A stretch of 64,000 bases of DNA from Eretmocerus hayati (taxonomy: Eukaryota > Arthropoda > Insecta > Hymenoptera > Aphelinidae). Location: the NCBI GenBank assembly GCA_029851415.1, contig CM056742.1, forward strand, positions 59,918,454 through 59,982,453, read 5' to 3'. Position numbers and translations under genes: made by a program. Below, in pieces: positions 22,578-33,588 of the stretch (its first letter is position 1; the number at the start of each line of letters is the position of its first letter). A model generated the notes under the pieces. That model was not told where the DNA came from and searched no databases. It saw only the letters and a program-made list of their open reading frames with translations.

Positions 22578-23881
22578 GATATAAAAGATTTCTAGCTTTA
22601 GTGGATCCAGGCTCAGTACATTCCTTCATCAGTGCCAAGGTCAAAGACACATGCATTAAAGAAGAATGGCAGGTCTCGGACGGGTACAGCTCAGCAGGAC
22701 TAGCAGATGGCTCCGTTACGACCCTCACGGGCCAAGCAACAGGCAACATCGAGATTTTAGGACGTGAGTTGCACCACCGATTCCACATCATGAATACCCT
22801 GGGGTGCGATATACTTCTAGGTATGGACATGCTGCGTCGGTTGAAGATCAAAATCATTCTGGATAACAAAGTACTGCAACCAGGGTATGGGAAGGGGCCG
22901 GACATCTGCACAGTAACAAACTTTCAAGGACTAGCGGAGTTATCATCGGTGGAAGAGGAAACCTTACAAAAGATCATCGAAGAGGAAAAAGGACAATTCG
23001 CGGAAATAAAAGGGGTCACCCCACAGATTGATCATGCCATTCGTATGAGAAATAAAAACCCGATCAAACAAAAACACAGACCATGCAATCCAGCGAAGCA
23101 AGAAATTATGAACCAAGAACTAGATATGATGCTCGAGAATAAAGTAGTGAGACCTTCAAATAGCCCATGGAATTCACCAGTTGTAATCGTCAAGAAGAAA
23201 AACGGGAAGCATCGATTTTGCATAGACTTCAGAAAAGTGAATGATAACTCAGAGAAAGACGCCTACACCATTCCGCAGGTAAACGCAACACTCGACAAGC
23301 TAAGGGGAGCGAAATATATATCAACAATAGATTTGAAAAATGGCTATTGTCAAGTTCCATTAACCAAGGAAAGTTTCGAGATCACAGCGTTTACAGTACC
23401 GGGTCGTGGCCCATTCGAGTTCGTGGTTATGCCGTTCGGCCTACATGCGGCAGCATCTACCTTTCAACGACTCCTAGGTAAAATAATCACACCAGATTTA
23501 GCACAACACGTCTTCGCCTATTTGGATGACATCATCATCATAGCGGAAACATTTGAAGAGCATATTAAACTCCTACGAGAAGTATTGAAAAGGTTGAGAG
23601 AGGCAAATCTAGTACCAAATTGGGAGGGATGTCACTTCGCACGAGAAAGCCTCAAATATTTGGGACATATTGTAGACAAACACGGACTTAGGACGGATCC
23701 TGAAAAGATCGCGGCCGTAGAAATGCTGGATACGCCTAAAAACGCAAAAGAACTGAAACGATTTTCAGGTATGACATCCTGGTATAGGAGATTCATAAAG
23801 AATGCATCACAACTTTCAGCCCCATTGAACAAAGTGCTAAAAAGGAAAACTAGGTACGAGTGGGGATCCGCACAGCAGTGA
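22484..23881 (+). pseudogene. pol: Gypsy pol, part 1: protease and reverse transcriptase
   Basis: The aspartic protease shows LVDPGSVHSFI near 22600 and LGMDML further on. The reverse transcriptase has the fingers and palm order of Gypsy elements: SPVVIVKKKNG, ISTIDLKNGYCQVPL, MPFGLHAAASTFQ and the catalytic YLDD at 23519-23530, followed by the YLGHIVDKHGL thumb motif. Translation ends at TGA 23879-23881, but the same frame continues for 300 more codons, so this is a nonsense mutation and not a natural end. The protease triplet is DPG rather than the common DTG or DSG. Confidence 0.92.
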
Positions 23882-24981
23882 GCATTTGATCAGCTGAAGA
23901 AACAGATGGCTAACGCCCCTGTGCTAGCATACCCTGACTGGAATAAATGGTTTACCTTACAGACCGATGCAAGCCAAACTGGATTAGGAGCTGTACTCAC
24001 ACAAGGGGAAGGCGAAGAAGAAAGAGTGGTGGCCTATGCCAGTCGGTTATTAAACAACGCAGGGAGAAATTATTCGGCGACAGAACTCGAATGCTTTGCA
24101 GTCAAATGGGGCATATGGATAATGAGAGACTACCTTGAGGGCTACCATTTTCGAGTATTAACAGACCAACAGTCACTCAGCCAATGGGATTTCGAGCTCA
24201 AATATAGAAGAGGCGAAGATAATATTGTCGACGATGCGCTATCTAGACAACCAGTGGAATCATGCCAAGTAAACAATTTAGTTCAATGCAAATGGTATAA
24301 TGGCATGCTGAAGGAAGTGATGGATCACCCACAAGACAATCCCGAATATTGCATCAAAGGAGGACGTCTATACCGCCATATACTACACACGCTGGACTTC
24401 AACGACGCAGAGAATCACGAGGAGTGGAAAATATGCGTTCCATCAGATGAACGGACGAGAGTGCTAACAGAATGCCATGACGCTGCTACGGCGGGGCATC
24501 TCGGAGTCGCCAAAACACTAACCAGAATATCCAGGGATTACTACTGGCCAGGGATTCTCCGCCAAACCACCAAATACGTCCGGAACTGCCGAAGCTGTCA
24601 ACAACATAAGTCACGTCAACAAGCACCACCCGGACACATGCATGCCACCACGGTCAACGATCCGTGGGAAATGGTATCAATAGACTTCATCGGACCCTTA
24701 CCACGATCCACTAACGGTAACGCATATCTACTGGTGATGCAGGACAGGTTCACGAAATGGATTGAGCTGAAGGCATTACGGAAAGCCACAGCCGCCGCGA
24801 CCATAAAAGCTCTAACGCCGCGTTAGACAAGAAAGCAGATGGACCGTACAGAATCTGGAAGAAAACTTCACCAGTAATATTCGACCTAGAAGACGACGAG
24901 GGCAACGTAATCACCCACATTCATGTCATGGACCTTTCCCCGTACCGAAGCAGTGACTCAGATGAGTCAGATGAAAATTAG
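23882..24981 (+). pseudogene. pol: Gypsy pol, part 2: RNase H and integrase with two deletions
   Basis: RNase H begins at about 23960 with TDASQTGLGAVL and ATELECFAVKWGI, but jumps at about 24178 from TDQQSL straight to SQWDFELKYRRGEDN, so 25-30 residues normal for the family are missing. Integrase follows with its zinc-binding H-H-C-C segment (GHLGVAKTL...C-x2-C near 24590) and the first core motif SIDFIGPLP. The remaining catalytic core is gone: at about 24815 the sequence jumps to a C-terminal tail (24824-24981, GPYRIWKKTSPVIFDLED, Ser/Asp-rich end) in another frame. It cannot encode a working integrase. Confidence 0.88.
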
Positions 24982-25126
24982 ACGCCTAGAAAATCCGTAG
25001 CTAGACACACCTAGAACCCAGTAAACAGATGGGTAACCTCTAGAATTCGATTACAGCTAGTCGCCCCTAGAACTAGAACCAGTTTCCCGATAGCAGAATT
25101 AGTAAGAGTGAGTGAGACTCACTCTC

Positions 25127-25142
25127 CGAAGGAAGAGGGGGA
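25127..25142 (+). promoter_or_regulatory. Polypurine tract of the Gypsy element
   Basis: 'cgaaggaagaggggga' lies immediately before the 3' LTR and would prime plus-strand DNA synthesis. Confidence 0.85.
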
Positions 25143-25935
25143 TGCGACGGGCACCCCTACACTACCGCAACCCGCTAAGCATCGGCGTGCCCGCGCAGTA
25201 ATGCCACAGGCACCAGGCCAAGTGTATGCTCACACCAGTCACCGCCAGGTGGACACCAATCTCTCTCACAAGCGGAACAGAGGACCATAGGAAAGAAACC
25301 AACCCAACCGCAGAAGCAGAGTCAGTCGGCCCGGAGCTCGGGCTCATCTCACTAGTTAATCTTGGGAGCTCCAAGTATTAACTCTCTCAATCTTTCTCAG
25401 CTTTAGGAGCTCTAGAGTCGTGATAGATAGACCTCGGGAGCACCGAGGCAGAAATGTTATCCAGGGGCTCTGGATATCAGCCATCCTAGATCTTCGCATC
25501 CTGGGAGCACCAAGATATGTAAGATGAGTTAGAATATTGTAACCTGTACAACCCGCCCGCGAAAACCGACCGGGGTGCAGGCATTTGGTGGGAGCTCCAT
25601 CAAATGCCGCTGTCAGGAGTCCACTGACAGACTAGTTCACTAGCCAGTCGCTGTGCTGCTCATCGCAAGGAGCTCTTGAGATGAATAGAACAGTACCCGT
25701 ATTATTCCGTTCAAGTAACTTCAGATGAAATGTATTTCTATCAACAGGTTTTAGGGTTATCACAGTGTATTAGAGTAGCAGTGAATTAGCCAAGGCCTGA
25801 GGGCAATTGAATATATCATTGTTAATTCTTTTGTACATATTATTCTTAATATATATATTATTTATTCCAACTCCGTTGTATTCAATTGTCATCCCCACCT
25901 AGAATTCCCGACATCCTGAAATCCCCTCAGTTACA
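25143..25935 (+). repeat. 3' LTR of the Gypsy element
   Basis: 793 bp, direct repeat of 20633-21427, TG...CA ends, followed by the AGGG target duplication. Confidence 0.95.
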
Positions 25936-25944
25936 AGGGGAGGA

Positions 25945-26085
25945 TGTAGTGTATGTGTATGAGTAGAGCGCTGTAGTGCAAATGTGAGATATTCCTGTGT
26001 GCCCGCGACGCAGCGCCATGCGAGTCAAGTTATAACGTGGCAATAAAGCCAGTATGAGTCCGCCCTTGAAGTCGTCCACGCGACA
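25945..26085 (+). repeat. Probable short 3' LTR of the older Gypsy element
   Basis: Starts TGTAGTGTATG right after 'aggggagga', a polypurine tract whose left part lies at 20622-20632 on the other side of the younger element. It ends at 'acgcgaca', giving about 141 bp. AATAAA at 26042 may be its polyadenylation signal. The partner 5' LTR is not in the window. Confidence 0.65.
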
Positions 26086-28174
26086 TTTGTCTCCCCTCCC
26101 ACGGATAGCACCAGCCGAAGAATACGATAAAAAGTTCCATCACTTTTGAAAGTTTTTTTCAGAATTTGAGGTTGAAATTAGGTTTTCTCTCAAAAAAATC
26201 GAGTTGACCTTCGAATGACTTTGAAAATGATCTCCAAGGTCGGAAACAAAGTCTTTAGCTCTTTCCAACTGTGATCATGAACAACTATTATGCCAAACAT
26301 TTTTCGATAAAAAGCTCACTCTTGCAGTGACAGTGGTTACCGTCAACTCGTGCTGACCTCCATTTACCTCGCCAAGGTCGGGTCGGGTCAAAAAAAGTTT
26401 CAGACGAAGTTTCATCATTTTTCATGTTCTTTCAGAATTCGAGGTCGAGAGTAGGTGTCTCCATTAGAAAAAATCCAGTTGACCTCCAAATGACCTTGAA
26501 AATGATCTTCAGGGTAGAAAAACAAGGCCACCATCGGATGTCCCCCTCAAAATAAGGGGACACGTGTTCCGGGGTTTTTCCCGCTTCCCAACCATTTCTG
26601 AAAAAAATGGAGGGTGGGGTACTTACTTTTCGGACACCCTATATCCGCAATATTATTTCACGCAACCGTGAATATTCGATCGAACCGTCATCGAATTTTA
26701 GACTCAATGTGCGAGAATGTGTGTGTGTAACCTATGCATATGTATGCATACAGCGTCATTGCGAGCAAAAACCATCGTATATATACAGATATACGTGTGA
26801 CGATATAATCGTCACAGCCTTTTGGGGTTTAATAAAAATGTGACTCTCTCGTCAAGCCTCGAAGAGCACCCTCAAAATCGAGTATTCACGGGGAATACTT
26901 CTTCTTATTCGCTTTTATTGCACTCGGGCGCCGCCGATGGAATCTTGTCCCCGAATCCTTCGTGTGAGTGTGTCATTGACACACTTTCCTCTGTCGGATA
27001 TACATGTGTTGGTGCCGAGGCTCTAATGCACGTGCCGATATTGTGTGAATGCGAACAGGTTCGTGCGCGCAGATCAAGGGAGAGCGAGCGAGAGCGTGGA
27101 TGAGAAATCCACACGCAGGCCAACGCAGGCGACGCAGCACGTAGCAGCCGACAAGCCGACGTTTACGCGAGTATGTTGGCGAAGTAATCGATTATTGAAT
27201 GAATAGTCATCGGTAATTATTGTTGTGTCAAGCAATGCCCTCGCCGGGAGATGCCCACAGCAGCCCAGTGGAGTTATTATGTGTGATGTTTGGGTAGTCT
27301 TGACTGATTTTCAAATGGCTTTGTGGATAATGCACAAACAGATGATGGAAAGAAGTTATGAATGAGTGGTGGATGGTCTTATCTGTTCACAAGTGCTGTG
27401 AGGAGCTCAATTCTCTAGCGTACAATCAAGTTTCGTGTCCTGTGAAAATACTGAGTGTCAGTTCTGTTTTGTAGATGATCACTGATCAATCACGAGTGAT
27501 GGATGATATTTCATGAGACATTGTGTGTCACTTGATTTGTCATCATTATCAAACTTGCTCCTAATGTCAATCTCATATACCACTGTTCAGAACTCTATTA
27601 GACCAGTGACGGAATAGACCGTTTTCATTATGATTGTTACAGTAGCTTTACGCATCCCAGGTGTTTGCCCATTCAAACTCTCCAGGATCTCTTCTAACAT
27701 TTTAATATACATCACAGAAATTCAACAGGTCACTTTTAACCACATTTCATGACTCCAACTTTTATGGTGTATTGGTGTTGCAGAACTCTTAGTATAGAGG
27801 GCTCAAGAATCATTCAATTCCTCACATCAAGCATCACTCGACTGTTTTGAATGAACAGATATGACTATTCATGATTGAGCTGTGAGGTGTAAAGTGTCAA
27901 GGCACGCTCATAGATGGAGTTATCCTGATGTTCTTGATAAGCAGTCGGTCTTCTGCATTTGAATATGTAATAACTTGTATGATTCATTATAGAATTATTG
28001 GTTTGCTGTATCTGAGGAAAGGTATACTTTGGGACCCAGCATGGCTAATAGCTTTGTTTGCCTCTGATCTATTTGCATTTTACAGCCCATCTTGGAGATT
28101 AATCAAGAGTCCTATTTGATATTTATAACTTCCAATCATGCTCCATTTCAAATCATTAGGTATAAACTGAAAAG
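26086..28174. other. Unannotated stretch with a diverged direct repeat
   Basis: About 26130-26280 and 26390-26530 resemble each other ('cagaattcgaggtcga', 'gttgacctccaaatgacctt', 'aaaatgatctt'). A small stem 'tgtcccc'...'ggggaca' lies near 26540. No gene is supported in the remaining sequence. Confidence 0.5.
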
Positions 28175-28600
28175 ATGAAAATAAATTAATGTAAAAAAAA
28201 TATTTTTAAAAATTCGCTTCTTTGCAACGTTGAACAGAATAGTAGCATTGAATGTGAGAATAATCTGAAATCTCTCTCTTGTTACTGGCATGAACGTTGG
28301 CCAAGTCAGTTGATGTACATGCTCCAAGATGTTCATGATTTTAGGTATAAATATGATGAAAGCTTGGGTTGAGAACTTGATCTATCAACAGTATCTTCCA
28401 TCATTTAACCCGCGGTTTCATCATATTTATACCTAAAATCATGAACATCTTGAAGCATGTACATCAACTGACTTAGCCAACGTTTATGCCAGTAACAAGA
28501 GAAAGATTTCAGATTATTCTCACATTTAATGCTGCTATTCTGTTCAACGTTGCATGGGAGCGTATTTTTGAAAATATTTTTTTCACATTATTTTATTTCT
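28175..28600. repeat. Foldback element, ~195-bp arms, ~30-bp loop
   Basis: The left arm (about 28175-28373) and right arm (about 28405-28600) pair over 'ttaggtataaatatgatgaa', 'catgaacgttggcca' (right arm 'tggctaagtcagttgatg' complement) and 'cgttgaacagaatag' with few mismatches. RNA read across it would form a long hairpin. Confidence 0.85.
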
Positions 28601-29324
28601 GTTGAGGTGCTGCTGCTCGAGGCGACGATAACGACGGACGAGACATTGAGTTGCACCCGCTGCAACTATGCCTGCAGGCCGGAAACCCCATCCGCACCAC
28701 TGATCGCCGCAGTCATCGCACCATAGGCCGGTGGGCGGAGACGACAACAACTCTAGAGAATTATGCCCCGGGTGGGCTAAGCGGGTTCGACACGGGATCG
28801 GTGCCCTCGCATGGGCTAAGTCACCGATGTCGCGCACTCGGGGTGGAAATTACACAGCCGCACGCGGGTATAGCCGTATTCAGGGGCCGACGGACGCATG
28901 ATCGCCATGGATGCAGGCCGAGCTGAGGATGTTGGTGGTAACAACCGTGGCCTGCAGGCCCGTGTTGCATCCACCAATCATCCCCTAGGGACCACATGCG
29001 ATTTCTGGGGCACTGAACCGAGAGTACGTGTCTTGATGATTGAATCCGGATTCAATCAATCAAGACGTGCATACACATCGCGCACCAGACGACGACAAAG
29101 GTGCTACGGCCGGGGCACCCTTCTCAATGATGCTGCTAACGTGGTGTACCACGCACTAGACTTGGTGCCATCCGGACCTAGGTCCCATACACAGCAGCCC
29201 GGTATCAGCTGCCCCGTGTTTGTGTTCCACGCGTACCCTCGCGACAATAGGCCCTCGACCACCATTACCCGGGTACTTATGCGGTCACCCAAGACACTGG
29301 TGACACGCAGGCCGATGCGAGAAG
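28601..29324. other. GC-rich island between two foldbacks
   Basis: About 720 bp rich in G, C and CpG, with several 'gcaggcc' phrases and a palindrome centred near 29047. Overlapping frames on both strands (28651-29460) show no recognised domain and are attributed to base composition. Origin unknown: cargo, LINE 5' region or host promoter are all possible. Confidence 0.45.
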
Positions 29325-30691
29325 ACTGAGTCGCGCTCTTCGAACTCGAGCGCTTGGAATTTTTGACGGTATCCCGGGTCCTACTGAACCGTTTTCGATC
29401 ATTCTTTTTTTTAATGGGGTGGCTTTCAGGAAAAAAAACACAATGGCGTATGATTGGCATCGATTTGAATTACCAATTTGTGTGTACATGGGGTATAGTC
29501 CAGGCGCTGGGGGATCTGAGTAACAAATTCGCATTCCATGAGGTTTGAAGGTGGGATCATATGTATTTCGAAGCGCTCAATCGAATGCACAAGGTTGCCA
29601 GCCCGAAAACCCCGATTTTCTTTGTTATCAGGACTTTTTAGTGCAAAGTTAAGATTTTTCACAGGGAACTCGGAGAATATGCATATTCATGGGAAATTTG
29701 TACATACCAAAGTTGCAGAACGTGAAATATACTACAAAAAAGGTCCTCACAGATTTCCCGGAAAACCCATCCCTGTGGCGGGAAATGCGCGAGAACTATT
29801 GCGCGCGTTCCACATGGGCTTATATGGGGCAGCCGATGCATCGCTACTAAATTTGCTGCCAATTTGACAGTTGTTAATTCAGGGCTAGGCGACCAAGTGC
29901 ATTCGAAGAGGATGAGATTGCCTTGAGACTGGTACAGCACGGCTCAGAAGAGAGAGAAATAAGAGTCTCAATACGCTATTTCTGCAGCCAAACGACCCGC
30001 GCGTGGCGCTCAGAATCTGCATTTCTCCTCTTTTTCTCACTCCACACTAGAAAAGCTTTGTTTCCAGCGAGATACGGTCTGTAGCATTTTGAAGGCGATT
30101 TCATCCTCTTCGAATGCTTTTGGTCACCTGGCCCTACATTGACAACTGTCGAATCGGCATTAAGTTCAGTAACGCTGCATCAGCTGCCCCATATAAGCCC
30201 ATGTTGAATGCACGCAATGGTTTTCGCGCATTTCCCGCCACAGGCTTGGGTTTTCCAGAAAATTTGTAAGGACCTTTTTTGTAGGATATTCTGCGTTCTG
30301 CGACTTAAGCCTGTACGAATTTTCAGTGAAAATGTATATTTTCCGAGTTTCCTGCAAAAAACCTTAGTTTTGCACAACAAAGTTTCAATAACGAAAAAAC
30401 GTTGGGGTTTTCGGGACGGGAACCTCGTGCATTCGATGAAACGCCTTGAAATACATATAATCACACTTTCAAACCTCCTGGAATGCGAATACCTCACTCA
30501 GACCGACCAGCGCCTGGACTATACCCCGTATACACACAAAATGGCCATCCAAATCAATGTCATTTATACGCCACTGTGTTTTTTCCTGAAAGCTACCCCA
30601 TTTTTTAAAAACAATGATCGAAAACGGTTCAGTAGGACCCGAGATACCGTCAAAGATTCAAAGCGCCCGAGTTTAAAGAGCGCGACTCAGT
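29325..30691. repeat. Foldback element, ~610-bp arms, ~130-bp loop
   Basis: The outer ends are 'actgagtcgcgctctt' (29325) and the related complement ending at 30691. The arms 29325-29940 and 30075-30691 pair with moderate divergence, for example 'tcgatcattctttttttt' against its complement near 30610 and 'catatggggcag'-type blocks nearer the loop. Mirrored frames on both arms are not taken as genes. Confidence 0.85.
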
Positions 30692-31264
30692 TTCTGCGCA
30701 GCCCGCCACGGTGCGGTGGGAGTACCCCCAACCACTCGGACTTTAAGCTTCTTTCAAGCCAGCTGAAGGAAACATGAACTTTCACCTGCTGAGACGAGGA
30801 CACAAGTCAAGGTATGTGAACCAAACATTTCTTTTATGAAACTTTGAACATTTTTCAACCATTTCTCGAAAAGTTCGGGCCTTAATATTTAACTAGCGTT
30901 TTTGCCTTACTCGCTATCGCTCGTTCGGCTAGTGAATGTTCTTAATAAGTCATAGGCCCCAGAAATGCCTCATAGTTCAATAATAAAAGTTGTGAAATAA
31001 CGATTGCTGATCAGTTCAAGGTGTCTAAAAAAAAGGTTAAAATAGTCCACAAAATTGGTATCGGGGTAAATCATGCTGGCTAATGGCGGAGATATAACTT
31101 CAAGTAGGAAATAATGAGTAAGTATTGAGGAATTTTATAGTTTCTCTTCAATCAGCTGAGCTGGTATTTCTTCGTTCGATCGATTAAGCTGAAAAACCTA
31201 TCGTTACATGGCATATATCTAAAGGGTTAATCAAAGCGAGGTCTATTCAAATCAATGTGCGGTG
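30692..31264. other. Unannotated stretch
   Basis: About 570 bp with only short frames and no recognised feature. Confidence 0.5.
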
Positions 31265-31830
31265 TGCATAAGTTGACCTTTGATTCGGTCTAGTTCAGTC
31301 TAATATGGTCTATTACGGTCTAGTTCGGTCTACTTTGGCCTACTTTGGTCTAGACGGAATAGGACCGAACAAGACCGTAATGGACCATACTAGACTAAAC
31401 TAGACCGAATTAGCCCGTACTAGACCGAACGAGAACTAATCACCCCGAGCTAGACTTAATTAGATCAAACTGGATCGAATTGGAACGAATTGGCCCGATC
31501 TAGACCCGACTACACCGAGTTAGACAAAAGTAGACCGAACTAGACCGACCTAGATTGAAGTATATTGGATTGGACCAAACTAGATCGTAATTGACAATAC
31601 TAGACTGAACTAGACCTAATTAGATCGAACTACACCTAACGAGACCTAATCACCCCGAACCAGACTAATGTAAATCGAGCTCAACTCATTTAGAACGAAG
31701 GCGACCGAACTGGGCTAAACCTAACCTAATCAGAAGGGGATAGACCGCATAAGAACCAGTAAGACCAAATCTGACTCAATAACGCCTATTCAGACATAAC
31801 CAGATTGGACTAAACCATTTCAGCACGTTG
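31265..31830 (+). repeat. Degenerate decamer array with a polarity switch
   Basis: A unit close to 'tagaccgaac' repeats roughly every 10 bp. From about 31285 to 31362 the units read 'ggtctagttc' (opposite orientation); from about 31366 on they read 'gaccgaacta'. The centre is near 'ggtctagacggaat'. Many variants share gac and ta steps. Confidence 0.82.
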
Positions 31831-31839
31831 CTTTCCATC

Positions 31840-31950
31840 CCCATCCCCGTCCCCATTATCATCTACAACCATCAACCCACTCATTGATCCACTCATTCAT
31901 CCATGCATGCCCCCCCCCCCTACCCATCACCCTTATACAACCACCTATTA
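31840..31950 (+). repeat. CCCA/CCAT-rich low-complexity block
   Basis: A C-rich stretch of 'ccatcccc', 'caacccactcatt' and a run of C. It resembles the blocks at 32700-32850, 33445-33510 and 38485-38555 and likewise follows a minisatellite. Confidence 0.65.
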
Positions 31951-32546
31951 TACCGGATTGAACAAATTAAATCTATCCTGCCTTGTTGGCTTTGCAAGTT
32001 TCGATTTGATTTTGGTCTAAATATAAGTGTTGTGGTTCAATAATTCTAAATAGTCATCTCTCTGTGACATTCATTGGAGTAAAATATCCTATAGTAAACC
32101 TAACGAAATTGTTGCGAAGCGTTGCAAGCAACAACTGGGTGCTTACTTTTTGGAGTTATAAAATGAGAATTTCAAATATACCTACGTCCTATTTTTCGTC
32201 CCATTCCATCCCCAGCGTTGCCAAGAATGAGTCAGTCCCTTGTATGAAACACCTACACTTTACAAACGCAATGAATGCGTACAGATTACTTGTAGTATCA
32301 ATCAATGAAAAACGCACGAATCATCAAGAGCCAATGGAATATGGTATTTAAAGATATTTGTCTTTGAGAATACTCACATTGTAGAGCTTAAAATATGTCA
32401 TCAATAAATGACCTATTTTCACCATGTTTTCTGAGCATGAGTCCTTGTGGGAAATACCAAAGTCTGTAACTCTACAGCGCTTGAGCATCCAACTATACGC
32501 CTTCAGATATCGTCTTTGAAGGTTGAATGAGACTGTTCGCCAAAAC

Positions 32547-32654
32547 CAGAGACCCACATCTCGTGCACCCCTGGTTAGCTCAAATCGATATAAGTTTCGC
32601 CAGAGACCCACATCTCGTGCACCCCTGGTTAGCTCAAATCGATATAAGTTTCGC
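32547..32654 (+). repeat. 54-bp perfect tandem duplication
   Basis: Two copies of 54 bp (32547-32600 and 32601-32654) starting 'cagagacccacatctcgtgc'. They are identical by eye and 54 is divisible by three, so frames run through both. Confidence 0.93.
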
Positions 32655-32699
32655 AAGAAAATTTACACTATTTTTGTGCCTCCACGCGGCTTTTCTGTA

Positions 32700-32917
32700 C
32701 CATTACCATGATCCATGAGCCATCAGTCACCAACCCACCAACCTACCCATGACCCATACGGCCACACGATCACGGACCCACCCACCCATCTACCCACTCA
32801 CCTACCCACCCATCTACCCACTCACCTACCCACTCATCATAATTCAGTCATGCCACATAGGCAACCCTATACGAGGGATCAGGACAGGCAATTTCTAGAC
32901 TGGCGCTTGATTATTCA
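32700..32917 (+). repeat. CCCA-rich block plus conserved tail, copy 1
   Basis: 'cccaccca'-type repeats, then a tail containing 'cataggcaaccctatacg' and 'tggcgcttgattatt'. The tail matches those ending near 33588 and 38622. Confidence 0.75.
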
Positions 32918-33059
32918 AAAAGTTTGTAGTCTGGCACTCAATTATTTGAGAGATTCGATTATGTCATTACATTGAAAAGCCTCACAGACTATCCAGAATA
33001 TAGCACACGACGCAACCAGTGAATGAATCGAACAATCTTTCACGTAGCTCCGAATCGAA

Positions 33060-33440
33060 CAATCTTCCGTAACTCCTCACACGGTATTATACCATGAGCG
33101 TACTGCCTTGTTACGGAAGAACCTACGTAACTCCACAGGAAACCCATTTGACATACGTGGTTCATCCGTATGCGGTAGCGTTCTCCTCACAACCGTAACT
33201 ACTCACAGTCGTAACTCCTCATAACCGTAACTCCTCATATACGTAACTCCTCATACGCGTAACGTACGCGTAACTCCTCGTAAGCGTAACTCCGCACAGG
33301 CGTAACTCCTCACAATCGTAACTCCTCGTGGAAAGTAACTCGTCATAACCGTAACTCCTCTTAGGCGTGACTCCTCATGAATGTAACTCCTCGTAAATGT
33401 AACCCTTCATAAGCGTTACTCCTCGCAACTGTACCTCCTC
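33060..33440 (+). repeat. ~16-bp minisatellite (cgtaactcctca)
   Basis: Some 20 units of the form 'cgtaactcctcataac' with variable joining bases, clearest from 33180 to 33440. Confidence 0.85.
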
Positions 33441-33588
33441 ATTTCCTCGTTCCCACCAACTAACCGACACATGCCCCATACGGCCACCCAATCACCGACC
33501 TACCCACTCGTCACACTTCACCCCTTCCGCATAGGCAACTCGATACGCGGAATGTCGGACAAATTTTGGCTGGGCGCTTAATTATTAT
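33441..33588 (+). repeat. CCCA-rich block plus conserved tail, copy 2
   Basis: A short C-rich block, then 'cacttcaccccttccgcata', 'ggcaactcgatacgcgg' and 'tgggcgcttaattatt'. Confidence 0.78.

Larger units (their letters stand above)
20633..25935 (+). mobile_element. Ty3/Gypsy LTR retrotransposon, 5.3 kb, defective
   Basis: Two direct LTRs (20633-21427 and 25143-25935) start with TG and end with CA, and a 4-bp duplication AGGG flanks them (20629-20632 and 25936-25939). A primer site follows the left LTR and a polypurine tract precedes the right one. Gag and pol are in overlapping frames (-1). The LTRs differ at roughly 30-35 positions by eye (about 4%). Stops at 21561 and 23879 and internal deletions near 24178 and 24815 make it non-autonomous. 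Confidence 0.95.

Noticed and set aside
20633..25935. An env gene that would make the Gypsy element an errantivirus
   Set aside because: Between the pol end (24981) and the polypurine tract (25127) there is only about 145 bp.
26527..26660. Small stem with 'ggggacac' as a transcription terminator
   Set aside because: Short stem in a eukaryotic context with no adjacent gene.
28781..28796. A tRNA-like B box (ggttcgacac)
   Set aside because: No matching A box at the right spacing and no cloverleaf could be drawn.
32715..32975. Thr/His/Pro-rich open frame
   Set aside because: It is the translation of the CCCA-type repeat block.
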